64,000 nt of DNA from Devosia geojensis (lineage in GTDB: Bacteria > Pseudomonadota > Alphaproteobacteria > Rhizobiales > Devosiaceae), in contig NZ_JZEX01000119.1 of the NCBI RefSeq assembly GCF_000969415.1, positions 1 to 64,000 of the forward strand, in the 5' to 3' direction. Positions 18,032-27,292 of this stretch are shown here, piece after piece. Numbering within the stretch: the stretch's first letter is position 1; every line of letters begins with the position of its first letter. The notes under the pieces were generated by a model. The model was not told the DNA's origin and made no database searches. It saw only the letters and a list, made by a program, of their open reading frames with translations. The translations under genes and the position numbers were made by a program.

Positions 18032-18511
18032 TCAGGCTCCCAGCCGTGCGCGCAGCTCGGCCATGGCGAGAGCGGCGCGGGCGGCTCCGCCACCCTTGTC
18101 CTCTCCGGACACACGGGCGCGAGCCCAGGCCTGAGCTTCGTTCTCGACGGTCAGGATGCCGTTGCCGAGAGGAATGGCCTCGTCGACGGATAGCTGCATC
18201 AGGGCGCGGGCACTCTCGCCCGAGACGATCTCGTAATGCGTGGTCTCGCCGCGGATGACGCAGCCGAGGGCGACGAACCCGTCGTACTCGTCGGGCTGGC
18301 CGTCGAGGGCCATGGCGACGGCGGCGGGGATTTCGAGGGCGCCGGGGACGGTAACGACATCGAAGGTCGCGCCGGCCGCTTCGAGGGCGGCGGACGCGCC
18401 GGCCAGCAGCTCATCGGCGATCGCGTCGTAGAAGCGCGCCTCGACGACAAGGAAATGCCGGCCGCGGGCCGAACCCGGCTCGATTGGAAAGGTGCCGCCC
18501 GAGGAGGCCAT
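18032..18511 (-). CDS. ribH: 6,7-dimethyl-8-ribityllumazine synthase
   Basis: Penultimate riboflavin step: condenses the ribityl pyrimidine with dihydroxybutanone phosphate in a multimeric cage enzyme. It is 159 residues, normal size. Motifs are [33 protein letters not shown] and [14 protein letters not shown] with the general acid/base H92, then [13 protein letters not shown] where most homologues have G-[IVL]-L-T. Located six bases after the riboflavin synthase gene. Confidence 0.95.
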   Translation of the reverse strand: MASSGGTFPIEPGSARGRHFLVVEARFYDAIADELLAGASAALEAAGATFDVVTVPGALEIPAAVAMALDGQPDEYDGFVALGCVIRGETTHYEIVSGESARALMQLSVDEAIPLGNGILTVENEAQAWARARVSGEDKGGGAARAALAMAELRARLGA

Positions 18512-18517
18512 CGTTTG

Positions 18518-19141
18518 CTAGTCCTGCTTGTTGAGCCCGCCGAGGGTTTCCATCAGCCGCGCCGCGTAGCGGGCCATCGGATCCACCTCGATGTTGACGA
18601 AATCGCCCACCTCATAGTCGCCCCAGGAGGTGACTGCAACCGTATAGGGGATGAGGTGCACCGAGAAGCGGTCTGCCTCGACCGTATTGACGGTCAGCGA
18701 GGTGCCGTTGAGGGCAACGCTACCCTTCTTGGCGATGAAGGGAGCAACATCGGCCGGGGCGCGGAAGGTGAGGGTCAGTTGCTCGCCGGTCGCCTGCTTT
18801 TCGACGATCTCGGCCATGCCGTCGATGTGGCCGGAGACGATGTGGCCGCCGAGCTCGTCGCCGACTTTCAGCGAACGCTCGAGGTTGAGGCGGCGGCCGA
18901 TGCGCCATTTGCCGACATGGGTGACGGCGAGGGTTTCGAGGGCGGCGAAGACCTCGAACCAGTTCTCGTCTCCTTGCCGGCCCTTGGCCGTCACCGTGAG
19001 GCAGATGCCGTCATTGGTGATGGAGGCGCCGAGATCGATGCTATCGGCGTCATAGCTGGTGGCGACACGCAGGAGACGGCCGTCGTTGCGGTCCTCGACC
19101 TTCACGAGGCGACCGACGTCGGTGACGATACCGGTGAACAT
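18518..19141 (-). CDS. ribE: Riboflavin synthase alpha subunit
   Basis: Final riboflavin step, dismutation of two lumazines. 207 residues from the ATG at 19141, which gives the canonical start MFTGIVTDVGRL; a second in-frame ATG six bases upstream is possible. The protein shows the duplicated lumazine-binding halves: ITNDGICLTVTAKG in the first with GGHIVSGHIDGMAEIV at the junction, and KKGSVALNGTSLTVNTVEAD in the second. Followed immediately by ribH. It is separated from ribD by 255 bp containing a repeat element. Confidence 0.94.
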   Translation of the reverse strand: MFTGIVTDVGRLVKVEDRNDGRLLRVATSYDADSIDLGASITNDGICLTVTAKGRQGDENWFEVFAALETLAVTHVGKWRIGRRLNLERSLKVGDELGGHIVSGHIDGMAEIVEKQATGEQLTLTFRAPADVAPFIAKKGSVALNGTSLTVNTVEADRFSVHLIPYTVAVTSWGDYEVGDFVNIEVDPMARYAARLMETLGGLNKQD

Positions 19142-19195
19142 GATCATGAGGTTCCCATACCTGGGTGCATCTGCACCGGAATTTCCACGTCCCCG

Positions 19196-19338
19196 ATGTC
19201 ACCCCGGCGAAAGCCGGGGCCCATCTCCGAACTTTTCAACACGCAGCAACGGATCGGTTGGTCATCGCTGCCTCGTTCACATACCTTGCGGCTGCGACTG
19301 CATCTCAGGATGGGTTCCGGCATTCGCCGGAATGACAC
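19196..19338. repeat. Dispersed palindromic repeat inside the riboflavin gene block
   Basis: About 143 bp with the usual ends (atgtcaccccggcgaaagcc and gcattcgccggaatgaca) and the cores ACCTTGCGGCTGCG and ATCTCAGGATGGG. It separates ribD from ribE-ribH-nusB, which would otherwise be a compact operon. Confidence 0.75.
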
Positions 19339-19396
19339 CGAGTGTGTAGTAGCTGCGGTGACAAACCCGCTGATCTGCAGGGATGGTACCATCAAC

Positions 19397-20494
19397 TCAG
19401 TCAGCGTTCTCAAAAGTACGCAGCATATCCTCACCCAACGCGGTGCTCGCGACCTCATGGAAACCGGCGGCGGCGAGAAGCTTTTCTATAGTGCCCCTGG
19501 CAGTGGCGCGCACGCCGCCCGCGCCGATGGTGACGGCGCCCTGCAAGAGCTCGAAACGGTCGACAAGGCCGGCGGCGAGAAAGGCCGCCGTCAGCGTCGC
19601 GCCGGGCTCGACAAGCAGGCGAGTTATGCCCCTGGCGTGGAGGGCTTTCAGGGCTTCGGCGAGATCGGGGCGGCCGTCGGCGCCGGGGACTGCGATAACC
19701 GCGATGGATGCGGGCACGGAGACCTCGCGGCCGGATTCGGCAATGATCGCAACGCGATGGCCGGAAAAGCCGCCAATCAGATTCAAGCGGCGATCGATGC
19801 CGCGCGTGCCTGCGAGGATGACGCGAAGCGGGGTGCGGGACTCGAGGCCGGGGAGCCGCACGGTCAACTGCGGATCGTCGATCTCGGCGGTCGCGCCGCC
19901 GATGAGGATGGCGTTGGACATGGCGCGCTGGAGGTGGGTCCAGCGGCGGGCTTCCTCGCCGGTGATCGCCACCCTGCCCTCGTCCTTGCGCCCGATCATG
20001 CCGTCGGCGGAAACGGCAAGCTTCAAGGTGACGAAGGGACGGCCGAGGGTGTGGCGGACGCGATGGGCCTCGTGGAGGCGACGCGATGGGGCGTGGTCGG
20101 CGACGACGACCTCGATGCCGTGACTGCGCAGAAGGGCGACGCTCTCGCCGCTCGTGCGCGGATCGGGATCGGCGGTGCCGATGACGACGCGGGCGATACC
20201 GGCGCGCACCACCGCATCGACGCAGGGCGGCGTGCGGCCCCAGTGATGGCAGGGCTCGAGGGTGACGTAGAGCGTGGCGCCGCGGGCGAGATCGCCGGCG
20301 GCTTCGAGGGCCAGCGGCTCGGCATGCGGACGCCCGCCCCTGGCGGTGACGGCGCGGCCAAGGAGGATATTTTCGCCCGGATCGACGACGAAGGCGGCGA
20401 CGGTCGGATTCTCGGCGGTGGCGCCGAGAAAGGGCTCGGCCGCGCGCACGGCCGCGTCGAGCCAGCGGATATCGTCGGGCGTGGCGGGGCTCAC
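19397..20494 (-). CDS. ribD: Bifunctional deaminase/reductase RibD
   Basis: 365 residues, both early riboflavin steps after GTP cyclohydrolase II. The N-terminal deaminase domain has the zinc site H57-x-E59 ([20 protein letters not shown]) and C82/C91 ([12 protein letters not shown]). The C-terminal reductase half includes [34 protein letters not shown] and [14 protein letters not shown]; the last is usually [EVG]GGxx[ILV], so a glycine is replaced by proline here. GTG start at 20494 overlaps the nrdR stop (GTGA). Confidence 0.95.
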   Translation of the reverse strand: MSPATPDDIRWLDAAVRAAEPFLGATAENPTVAAFVVDPGENILLGRAVTARGGRPHAEPLALEAAGDLARGATLYVTLEPCHHWGRTPPCVDAVVRAGIARVVIGTADPDPRTSGESVALLRSHGIEVVVADHAPSRRLHEAHRVRHTLGRPFVTLKLAVSADGMIGRKDEGRVAITGEEARRWTHLQRAMSNAILIGGATAEIDDPQLTVRLPGLESRTPLRVILAGTRGIDRRLNLIGGFSGHRVAIIAESGREVSVPASIAVIAVPGADGRPDLAEALKALHARGITRLLVEPGATLTAAFLAAGLVDRFELLQGAVTIGAGGVRATARGTIEKLLAAAGFHEVASTALGEDMLRTFENAD

Positions 20495-20970
20495 TCGTCC
20501 TCGACCTTTTCGGCCTCGTCGGCCTTGTGGAGCTCGGCGAGGAAGGAGCGGAAGTCGTCGGCGGACGCGAAGTTGCGGTAGACCGAGGCGAAGCGCACGA
20601 ACGCCACGTCGTCGAGGCTCTTGAGGCCTTCCATGACGAACTCGCCGATCTGGTCGGAGGTGACTTCCACGTCGCCGAGGCTTTCGAGCTGGCGGACGAT
20701 CCCCGAGATCATACGCTCGACGCGCTCTGGATCGACCGAGCGCTTGCGCAGCGCCGTATAGACGGAGCGGGCGAGCTTTTCGCGATCGAACGGCACCTTG
20801 CGGCCGGACTTCTTGACGACGGTCAGGTCACGCAGCTGCACGCGCTCGAAGGTGGTAAAGCGCCCGCCGCAGGCGTTGCAGATGCGCCGGCGCCGGATGG
20901 CCCCGGAATCCTCGGTCGGACGGCTGTCCTTGACCTGGGTGTCGTCGTTGCCGCAGTAGGGGCAGCGCAT
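20491..20970 (-). CDS. nrdR: Transcriptional repressor NrdR
   Basis: Zinc-ribbon/ATP-cone repressor of ribonucleotide reductase genes, 159 residues. The zinc ribbon is C3-P-Y-C6 with C31-N-A-C34 ([16 protein letters not shown]). The ATP-cone starts at about 49 ([20 protein letters not shown]). The C-terminal tail DEAEKVEDE is acidic. It lies nine bases after glyA and overlaps ribD, the typical glyA-nrdR-ribD order of alphaproteobacteria. Confidence 0.96.
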   Translation of the reverse strand: MRCPYCGNDDTQVKDSRPTEDSGAIRRRRICNACGGRFTTFERVQLRDLTVVKKSGRKVPFDREKLARSVYTALRKRSVDPERVERMISGIVRQLESLGDVEVTSDQIGEFVMEGLKSLDDVAFVRFASVYRNFASADDFRSFLAELHKADEAEKVEDE

Positions 20971-20979
20971 GGCGCGTCC

Positions 20980-22281
20980 TTACTGGCCGTAGATCGGGAA
21001 GCGGTCGGTCAGCACCTTGACCTTCTCGCGAACGGCCTCCTCGACGGCAGCGTTGTTCTCGTCGCCGTTGGCGGCGAGGCCGTCGAGGACTTCGAGGATC
21101 AGCTCGCCGACATGGCGGAACTCGGCCTCGCCGAAGCCGCGGGTGGTGCCGGCGGGGGTGCCGATGCGCACGCCCGAGGTGACCGCGGGCTTTTCCGGAT
21201 CGAAGGGCACGGCATTCTTGTTGCAGGTGATGTGAGCGCGCCCGAGGGCGGTTTCGGTCGCCTTGCCGGTGAGGCCCTTAGGACGCAGGTCGACCAGCAT
21301 CAGGTGGTTCTCTGTGCCGCCGGTGACGATCTCGAGCCCGCCCTTGACGAGAGTGTCGGCCAGCACCCTGGCGTTGGCGACGACCTGACGGGCATAGAGC
21401 TTGAACTCGGGCGAGAGCGCTTCCTTGAAGGCGACGGCCTTGGCGGCGATGACGTGCATCAGGGGCCCGCCCTGGATGCCCGGGAAGATGGCCGAGTTGA
21501 TCTTCTTGGCGATGTCCTCGTCGTCGGTGAGGATGAGGCCGCCGCGCGGACCGCGCAGGGTCTTGTGGGTGGTGGTGGTCGCCACGTGCGCGTGCGGGAA
21601 CGGGCTCGGGTAGACGCCGCCGGCGACGAGGCCGGCGACATGGGCCATGTCGACGAAGAGGATCGCCCCGACCTCGTCGGCGATGGCACGGAACTCGGCC
21701 CAGTCCATGATGCGCGAATAGGCCGAGAAGCCGGCAACCAGCATCTTCGGCTTGTGCTCGCGGGCGAGCTGGCGGACCTGGTCCATGTCGACGCGGCCGT
21801 CCTGCTTCCTGACGCCATACTGGATGGCGTTGAACCACTTGCCGGACTGGTTCGGCTTGGCGCCGTGGGTCAGGTGCCCGCCGGCATCGAGGCTCATGCC
21901 GAGGATGGTGTCGCCGGGCTGCAGCAGCGCCTGGTAGACACCCTGGTTGGCCTGCGAGCCGGAATTGGGCTGGACGTTGGCGAAGCCGACGCCGAAAAGC
22001 TGCTTGGCGCGCTCGATGGCGAGGGTTTCGGCAACGTCGACGAACTGGCAGCCGCCATAGTAGCGCCGGCCCGGATAGCCTTCGGCGTATTTGTTGGTCA
22101 GCACCGAACCCTGCGCTTCCAGCACCGCCTGGGAGACGATGTTCTCGGAGGCGATGAGCTCGATCTCGCCCTGCTGGCGCGCGAGCTCGTCGCTGATGGC
22201 CTTGGCGAGCTCCGGATCGGTCTCTGCCACCGAATCCGAGAAGAAGTGCGGAAAGAGCGGAAGGCTGGTGGCGGCGCTCAT
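20980..22281 (-). CDS. glyA: Serine hydroxymethyltransferase
   Basis: PLP enzyme interconverting serine and glycine with tetrahydrofolate; 433 residues as expected. Diagnostic segments are [59 protein letters not shown], and the PLP lysine K240 in [15 protein letters not shown]. It heads the glyA-nrdR-ribD run. The 226-bp upstream gap shows promoter-like spacing only; I saw no riboswitch fold. Confidence 0.97.
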   Translation of the reverse strand: MSAATSLPLFPHFFSDSVAETDPELAKAISDELARQQGEIELIASENIVSQAVLEAQGSVLTNKYAEGYPGRRYYGGCQFVDVAETLAIERAKQLFGVGFANVQPNSGSQANQGVYQALLQPGDTILGMSLDAGGHLTHGAKPNQSGKWFNAIQYGVRKQDGRVDMDQVRQLAREHKPKMLVAGFSAYSRIMDWAEFRAIADEVGAILFVDMAHVAGLVAGGVYPSPFPHAHVATTTTHKTLRGPRGGLILTDDEDIAKKINSAIFPGIQGGPLMHVIAAKAVAFKEALSPEFKLYARQVVANARVLADTLVKGGLEIVTGGTENHLMLVDLRPKGLTGKATETALGRAHITCNKNAVPFDPEKPAVTSGVRIGTPAGTTRGFGEAEFRHVGELILEVLDGLAANGDENNAAVEEAVREKVKVLTDRFPIYGQ

Positions 22282-22507
22282 GGTATTCTCCGGGCGGTCT
22301 CCTGGGCAGCCGCCCGGGCGTACCCAAGATGTGGTGCTTGAAGGGCGATACGGACGCAGCCTCTAGCACAAAGGCACGCGCCAGTCCAAGCGCGCGAGGC
22401 CAAGTTCAGCCACGATTTTCTCCTATGCGCAGGCAACCGACGGCATGCGCCCGGCATTTCAAATATGCCGGCGATGTGACGGCCCGCCGGGGGGCGGAAG
22501 GAGAACG

Positions 22508-22987
22508 ATGATGAAGAAGAGTTTTGCAACCATGGGCGCGATATGCCTGGCCGTTCTGACCGGGGTCACCGGCGTCGTGCCGGCGCAGGCGCAGGCCTTT
22601 GGCGACCGCGACCGCGTGGTCGGCATCTATTGCGAGCGTTATAACGACCGCGAGTGCCGGAACCGGCATCGCTGGGGCGATGACGACTATCGGGTGTTCT
22701 ACCGCGACCGTCGCGACAACCTCGATGCCATCGCAGCAGGCGCCCTCGGGCTGACGTTCGGCGCGATTCTGGGCAGCGCGCTTTCCCAACCGCAGCCGCG
22801 GGTCAACGACCGGGTGATCTATCTCGACGACGAGCCCTACTATCGCGACCGGTATCCGAGCCATCCGCGCTACAGCGATGCCTGGGAGGCGCATGTCGCC
22901 GCCTGCTACGCGCGCTACCGTTCGTACGACGAGCGCACCGATACCTTCATGGGATATGACGGCTACCGGCATCGCTGCATGATGTAG
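22508..22987 (+). CDS. BA14K family exported protein
   Basis: 159 residues from the ATG at 22508 (RBS GGAAGGAG). The signal peptide is KSFATMGAICLAVLTGVTGV, with cleavage likely near AQAQA. A second hydrophobic stretch, AIAAGALGLTFGAILGSAL, is bounded by Arg/Asp/Tyr-rich segments. The C-terminus HVAACYARYRSYDERTDTFM followed by GYDGYRHRC matches the BA14K motif first described in Brucella, with two conserved cysteines. It is probably envelope-associated, and its molecular role is unknown. It is divergent from glyA. Confidence 0.85.
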   Translation: MMKKSFATMGAICLAVLTGVTGVVPAQAQAFGDRDRVVGIYCERYNDRECRNRHRWGDDDYRVFYRDRRDNLDAIAAGALGLTFGAILGSALSQPQPRVNDRVIYLDDEPYYRDRYPSHPRYSDAWEAHVAACYARYRSYDERTDTFMGYDGYRHRCMM

Positions 22988-23082
22988 GGGACTCGGGGCG
23001 GGTGTGCCCCGCCCCGACCTCGGCGTCGGCCGGAGCATTGCTGCCCCTCCCTTCTTCCTCAAGGGGAGAAGGAGGAGCGTCC

Positions 23083-23256
23083 TCCTGAAATACCGCATCA
23101 GCCGCAAGGTGGGTGATCAAGGCCGGGGAGCGCTGCCGCGTTCCAGGACTGGTCCTGCCTGCTTTCTTAAGATGGAGAAGGTGGCGGCACTTGTTCGCAC
23201 ACCTTGCGGCTGTGGCGGTATCTCAGGATGGGCCCCGGCTTTCGCCGGGGTGACAT
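23083..23256. repeat. Dispersed palindromic repeat, expanded copy
   Basis: Contains ACCGCATCAGCCGCAAGGTG, an extra roughly 60-bp insert, then ACACCTTGCGGCTG, ATCTCAGGATGGGCCCC and CGCCGGGGTGACAT. It fills the 318-bp gap between the BA14K gene and the phosphatase gene; no gene is seen there. Confidence 0.65.
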
Positions 23257-23305
23257 CCGGCGGTGGGTGCGGGGCCGCTTTCCCATAAGGATGGGCCCCC
23301 TACCC

Positions 23306-23836
23306 TTATGCTTCCACTTCGCTCCGCGGCGTCCAGAACGCCATGAGGGCACCGGTGCCTTCGGTGACGTCGGACCAGCGGGGGACGTTGAAGTCGATGA
23401 CGGCGAGCGCCGCCGTCGGGTATCCCGTCTCCATGGCGGCAAGGGCATCGGGGTCGCCCATGCCGCAAAGCGCCAGCGCGCTCGACTGGGTGGCGCTGTT
23501 GTGGCCGACGAGCATGACGGAGGCGGCCTCGCCCCCCTCCTCGCGAATGAACGCGACGTAGTCTTCTTCCATCAGATCATAGAGGCGGCGGCTGCGGACG
23601 AGCTCCGGCGCGGAACCGGCTTGGGCCAGCGCGGGCAGAACCGGCTCGATGGTCTGGAGCGTGCGGATGGCGGTGGAGCAGATGATGCGCCGCGGCAGCC
23701 ATCCGCGTTCGCAAAGCGCCCGGGCAAGCACGGCGGCGGCGTGTCGTCCGCGCGGAGCAAGGGGCCGATCGAAATCGGCCATGCCATCCTCCTTCCAGGA
23801 GGACTTGGCATGGCGAAGGAGATAGAGCCGCAACAT
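23306..23836 (-). CDS. SixA-like histidine phosphatase
   Basis: 176-residue member of the branch-1 histidine phosphatases. It begins MLRLYLLRHAKSSW, with R8-H9 as the phosphorylated-histidine motif. It continues DFDRPLAPRGRHAAAVLARA and has the second histidine in MLVGHNSATQSSAL. SixA acts on phosphohistidine in phosphorelay proteins; rhizobial homologues are uncharacterised. Start overlaps the stop of the small upstream gene by one base. Confidence 0.85.
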   Translation of the reverse strand: MLRLYLLRHAKSSWKEDGMADFDRPLAPRGRHAAAVLARALCERGWLPRRIICSTAIRTLQTIEPVLPALAQAGSAPELVRSRRLYDLMEEDYVAFIREEGGEAASVMLVGHNSATQSSALALCGMGDPDALAAMETGYPTAALAVIDFNVPRWSDVTEGTGALMAFWTPRSEVEA

Positions 23837-24036
23837 CAGAAAAGCCGTTGCGGCGGTTCTGCCGCCGAGAGCTCGGCGAGGCGCTTCTTCAGCTTGGCCA
23901 GCGCGATCACCTGCATCTGGTGGCGCGTGGCCGCGATGGGCGCGATCACGATCACCTCGACATTGGTGTCGGCATCGATCGCCGAAACCCGCATCTGCTG
24001 GCCGATCTGGACGAACTCGTAGAGGACTTCGCCCAC
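23836..24036 (-). CDS. Small conserved hypothetical protein (DUF6898-like)
   Basis: 66 residues, MGEVLYEFVQIGQQMRVSAI followed by DADTNVEVIVIAPIAATRHQMQ and a basic amphipathic helix ALAKLKKRLAEL. The beta-rich N-terminus and helical end resemble a small family found next to SixA genes in Hyphomicrobiales, which I recall as DUF6898. No catalytic residues are obvious. It is coupled to the phosphatase by a one-base overlap, so the pair is probably co-transcribed. Confidence 0.65.
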   Translation of the reverse strand: MGEVLYEFVQIGQQMRVSAIDADTNVEVIVIAPIAATRHQMQVIALAKLKKRLAELSAAEPPQRLF

Positions 24037-24039
24037 CGT

Positions 24040-24075
24040 AAAACCCCTCGGGTATGTTGATACCTCAACATACCC
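24040..24075 (-). terminator. Probable terminator downstream of the L,D-transpeptidase gene
   Basis: Perfect 11-bp stem GGGTATGTTGA/TCAACATACCC with a four-base loop (24050-24075). On the minus strand it is followed by GAGGGGTTTT. It lies 46 bp past the L,D-transpeptidase stop and just before the DUF6898-like gene. The spacer before the T-run is longer than ideal. Confidence 0.5.
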
Positions 24076-24120
24076 TAGAGCATTTCCCCTCGTGAGGGAA
24101 ACCGGACCGGGCCGCCCGGA

Positions 24121-25371
24121 TCAGGCCTCGAACGTCACCTTGCCCTGCGCGTCGAACTGGTAGACGTCGTCGCGGAACGACACGGTGCCCTGCCTGTTGG
24201 CCCAGGCGGAGATGTAGGTGGTGTGGATCGGCACGGGGTTGGTGAGCGCCTCGTCGTGGCGCGCATTGGACGCGAAGGTCGAATCGACCCGCGACAGGTC
24301 CCAGCCATTGTCGCGCAGCAGCCAGGCGACGAGCTGGTTGACGCCCTCGACGCGCACGCAACCGGAAGAGTGGAAACGCGCGTTCTCGCCGAACAGCGCC
24401 TTGGTCGGGGTGTCGTGGAGATAGACGTCGTGGGGGTTGTGGAAGTTGATCTTGCAGTGCCCCATCGAGTTCTCGGCGCCCGGCTCCTGGCGGAACATGT
24501 ACTGCACCGCCTCCTCGGTCTGCCAGTTGATCTGGCTGGGCTGAATCTCGTTGCCGCTGCCGTCGTAGATGTGGATGCGGAACTTGGCCAGATACTCCGG
24601 ATCCTCATTCATGTACTTGATGAGGTCGTTGCGGATGATCGACTTGGGGACGTGCCAGTAGGGATTGAAATTGATCTGGTGGATCTTGCTGGCAAGGATC
24701 GGCGTGGCGCGATCGACGCGGCCGACGACCGCGGTGTGCCGCTGGACGACGAACCCGCCCTCGACCGCCTCGATGGTGGCGGCGGGAATGTTCACCACCA
24801 CATAGCGCTCGGAGAGCGTCGCGGCCATGTTGGTCACGCGCTGGAGGTTGAGGTAGAGCTGGTTGAGGCGCGTCGCGGCGGGCACCGCCATCGCATAGAA
24901 CGTCGCCTCGTCCACCTGGCCGGTGAGCTGCAGGCCGTGGCGGGCCTGGAAGGTGCGGATGCCGGCGTCCGTGGCCGGATCGATCAGGTTGTTGACGCGC
25001 TCGACATAGGGCATGTCGCCGGACGAGATGAGGCGGCGCTTGAGGGCGATGCCCCCATCGCGATCCTCGCCGAGGCGCAGGCCATAGACCTCGCGCGGGA
25101 TCTCCTCCCAGCCGCCGGCGGCAACGAACGGCTCGTACTGCGAGATGGCGAGCTGGAGGTTGTAGGCCGTATCGTAGGAGAGGATGGGCTCCTGCGTCTC
25201 GATCAGCGCCTGGGCGGCGGCCGATGCGCCGGCCGTATCGGCGTTCCGCAGAACCCGATCGCGCGCCATCATGTCCCAGATCGACTCGGCCCGCGCCATC
25301 GCCGGCGGCAGGACCACCGAGGCCCCGGCCACTGCCATCGACCGGAGCAGAGTACGTCTATTCAATCGCAT
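24121..25371 (-). CDS. Murein L,D-transpeptidase (YcbB/LdtD-like)
   Basis: 416 residues from the ATG at 25371, forming 3-3 crosslinks or attaching peptides in peptidoglycan. The N-terminus MRLNRRTLLRSMAVAGASVV has a twin-arginine-like signal ending near AMARA. A peptidoglycan-binding segment (DAGIRTFQARHGLQLTGQVD) precedes the YkuD domain (about 188-350) with catalytic HSSGCVRV (H334, C338). The spacing and long domain with inserted capping region fit the YcbB branch. The 290-bp gap upstream contains the promoter region and the tRNA-Pro terminator. Confidence 0.92.
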   Translation of the reverse strand: MRLNRRTLLRSMAVAGASVVLPPAMARAESIWDMMARDRVLRNADTAGASAAAQALIETQEPILSYDTAYNLQLAISQYEPFVAAGGWEEIPREVYGLRLGEDRDGGIALKRRLISSGDMPYVERVNNLIDPATDAGIRTFQARHGLQLTGQVDEATFYAMAVPAATRLNQLYLNLQRVTNMAATLSERYVVVNIPAATIEAVEGGFVVQRHTAVVGRVDRATPILASKIHQINFNPYWHVPKSIIRNDLIKYMNEDPEYLAKFRIHIYDGSGNEIQPSQINWQTEEAVQYMFRQEPGAENSMGHCKINFHNPHDVYLHDTPTKALFGENARFHSSGCVRVEGVNQLVAWLLRDNGWDLSRVDSTFASNARHDEALTNPVPIHTTYISAWANRQGTVSFRDDVYQFDAQGKVTFEA

Positions 25372-25627
25372 GCATTCACCCGAATTGCAGCTCGACCTAT
25401 CGCCAGTGGGTATCACCGGCCCGCGGACGCGACAACGTCCGTCAACCACCTGTGAACCACCAGCACCGACTTGATACAGAATGCGGGGAAATGGTTTCCA
25501 AACCGCATATGCGAAAAGCTTCATACCGGGCTTTGCGGCACAAATAAGAAAGGAATGCAGCCCGACCCGCGGCGGAACACCGAGTGTGGCGGCGCGGACA
25601 CAGCAGGCCATCCTGGCCATGCCGGAC

Positions 25628-25661
25628 GAAAAACCCCGGCCTCTTGCGAGACCGGGGTTCG
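25628..25661 (-). terminator. Rho-independent terminator of tRNA-Pro
   Basis: On the minus strand AACCCCGG, a loop containing TCTCGCAAGAGG, then CCGGGGTTTTTC. The GC-rich stem and T-run begin directly after the encoded CCA end of the tRNA. Confidence 0.8.
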
Positions 25662-25663
25662 AA

Positions 25664-25740
25664 TGGTCGGAGTAGCGTGATTCGAACACGCGACCCCCTG
25701 CTCCCGAAGCAGGTGCGCTACCAGGCTGCGCTATACTCCG
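25664..25740 (-). tRNA. tRNA-Pro (anticodon CGG)
   Basis: 77 bases including an encoded CCA. The acceptor stem CGGAGTA/TACTCCG pairs fully. The D arm has AGCCTGGTAGC, the anticodon arm CTGCTTCGGGAGCAG exposes CGG, and the T arm has GTTCGAATC. Reads the CCG codon. Confidence 0.95.
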
Positions 25741-25897
25741 ATAAGGGTTCGAGGCTGGCCGGGAACCGCCCACGCGTTGCGGGGCACGCCTCGATGCGGC
25801 GCTATATAGCCGTCTCGCCCGCTCGGTTCAAGCGCTTCGCGACACGTTTTGCACGCGGTTGCGCGCCCTGGGCAAACCGTGTAGGAACCCGCCGAGT

Positions 25898-25972
25898 TGG
25901 GGCGTCGCCAAGTGGTAAGGCATCGGTTTTTGGTACCGACATTCCTAGGTTCGAATCCTAGCGCCCCAGCCA
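25898..25972 (+). tRNA. tRNA-Gln (anticodon TTG)
   Basis: 75 bases including CCA. The acceptor stem TGGGGCG/CGCCCCA pairs fully with discriminator G. The anticodon arm TCGGT-TTTTGGT-ACCGA exposes TTG, and the T arm contains GGTTCGAATCC. It marks the right edge of the housekeeping part of the window; the catabolic region begins 80 bp downstream. The interval 25741-25897 between the tRNAs shows only promoter-scale sequence. Confidence 0.95.
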
Positions 25973-26050
25973 GTTCCGACACCATTGTCCACATAGATGG
26001 GGAATTTCCATGCCCCCCACGTACGGGTCTCCCTAGCCTGGCGCAATTGG

Positions 26051-27292
26051 TTATGAGATGGTGGCGAGGTCAGCCAAGAGGATGGCTTTGCCGTCCCGGC
26101 GGGCGCTTTCGACCGCGGCTAAGCCGCACAGAACGGATATCGCGCCCGCGCGTGAGCCGGCGCGCTGCCCCAGAGGATCGGGCGTGCCGGGCTTGAACAG
26201 CGCGTCGCGCAAGCGGTCATCGCCTCCAAAGTGCCCACCGGAGTAGTGTGGGATCCAAATGCGTTCCACACCTTTGAAATTGCGGATCACCAGAATCTCG
26301 TCGGCTGGAGGCTCCGTCCAGGGCTGACGGTGGAACTGGCGGATCTCGATGCGGCCATGCGTGCCGTTGATGGCCAGGTGGTGCCCTTCGATCGGCATGT
26401 AGGTGTTGAGCGAATAGGTCGCCTGTACTCCGTTCGAGTACCGCACCAGCGCGCTCATCGTGTCGGGAATGTCGATGTCCTCGCGGTAGACGCAGGCGTC
26501 CCTGACATAGCCGTCGATACTGGAAGGGTCCTCGTAGAGGGCACTCAGGTAGTCATTCCCCGTGATGTCGAAAAAGAACTCACACTTCCCAGCATGCGAG
26601 CAGCCTTTGCAGCGGGCGCTGCGGAATGAGCCCGCCTTGCCGTATTTGCGCTGGCTCGACATTGCGCTGACCGAAATCGGATCGGCGTCCAGGAACCAGT
26701 TGAGGAGGTCGAAATGGTGCGTGGCCTTGTGCACGAAGAGCCCACCCGAGGAGCCTTCGTAGGCATGCCAGCGCCGGAAATAGGCGGCACCATGGGTCGT
26801 GTCGAGGAACCAGTGGAAGTCCACCGACGTCACCTTGCCTATAGCTTGCTCGAGGAGCAGCTCCTTGATTTTGGCCGAGAGCGGGGCAAAGCGGTAGTTG
26901 AACGAGACATCCACATGCCTGCCGCTGGTTTTCTCCGCATGGAGGATACGATGGATCTTGTCCACCGTGGTGGTCAGCGGCTTCTCGCTCACCACATTGG
27001 CACCGGCTCCCAGCGCCTTGACGATCACCTCGTCATGATCGCTGTCGCGCGTGCACACGATGACCGTATCCGGCCGATGCCGTTCCAGCATTTCGTCGCG
27101 ATCGGCATAGATCGGAGCGCTGGAATTCATCATCTCGCGCGAGCGCTCGGCGCGCAGAGTATTGAGATCGCAGATACCGACCAGATCGACGTAGTCGGAC
27201 CAGCCCTTGAGCAATCCCCTGCCCCACATGCCGGTGCCGCGATGACCGGTTCCAACCAAGGCGTATCGGTTTTTCAGGCTGGCATGTTTCAT
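26051..27292 (-). CDS. Gfo/Idh/MocA family oxidoreductase with a Cys-rich insertion
   Basis: NAD(P)-dependent sugar or cyclitol dehydrogenase of 413 residues. The Rossmann fold begins YALVGTGHRGTGMWG, EKP (103-105) holds the catalytic Lys, and HHFDLLNWF (192-200) replaces the usual catalytic HxxD/H region. Residues 225-240 contain C228-x2-C231-x5-C237 within an insert, which could hold a metal ion. Start is the ATG at 27292; the frame upstream lacks conserved sequence. It is transcribed away from the GntR gene of cluster A and probably belongs to the same pathway. Confidence 0.85.
   Translation of the reverse strand: MKHASLKNRYALVGTGHRGTGMWGRGLLKGWSDYVDLVGICDLNTLRAERSREMMNSSAPIYADRDEMLERHRPDTVIVCTRDSDHDEVIVKALGAGANVVSEKPLTTTVDKIHRILHAEKTSGRHVDVSFNYRFAPLSAKIKELLLEQAIGKVTSVDFHWFLDTTHGAAYFRRWHAYEGSSGGLFVHKATHHFDLLNWFLDADPISVSAMSSQRKYGKAGSFRSARCKGCSHAGKCEFFFDITGNDYLSALYEDPSSIDGYVRDACVYREDIDIPDTMSALVRYSNGVQATYSLNTYMPIEGHHLAINGTHGRIEIRQFHRQPWTEPPADEILVIRNFKGVERIWIPHYSGGHFGGDDRLRDALFKPGTPDPLGQRAGSRAGAISVLCGLAAVESARRDGKAILLADLATIS

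Noticed and set aside
15889-20581. Other long plus-strand frames (about 534 and 781 codons) opposite the MFS and riboflavin genes
   Set aside because: The opposite strand encodes clearly recognisable MFS, RibH, RibE and RibD proteins. The plus frames show only reverse-complement composition bias.
22282-22507. Glycine or SAM-type riboswitch upstream of glyA
   Set aside because: No conserved riboswitch core or paired helices could be recognised by eye in this gap.
7729-23256. Repeats considered as a CRISPR array
   Set aside because: The copies are long, palindromic, dispersed over 15 kb and not regularly spaced, and no cas genes are present.
25898-25972. tRNA-Gln as a proven integration site of a genomic island
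   Set aside because: No integrase gene and no second copy of the tRNA 3' end were found in the window; kept only as a weak finding.
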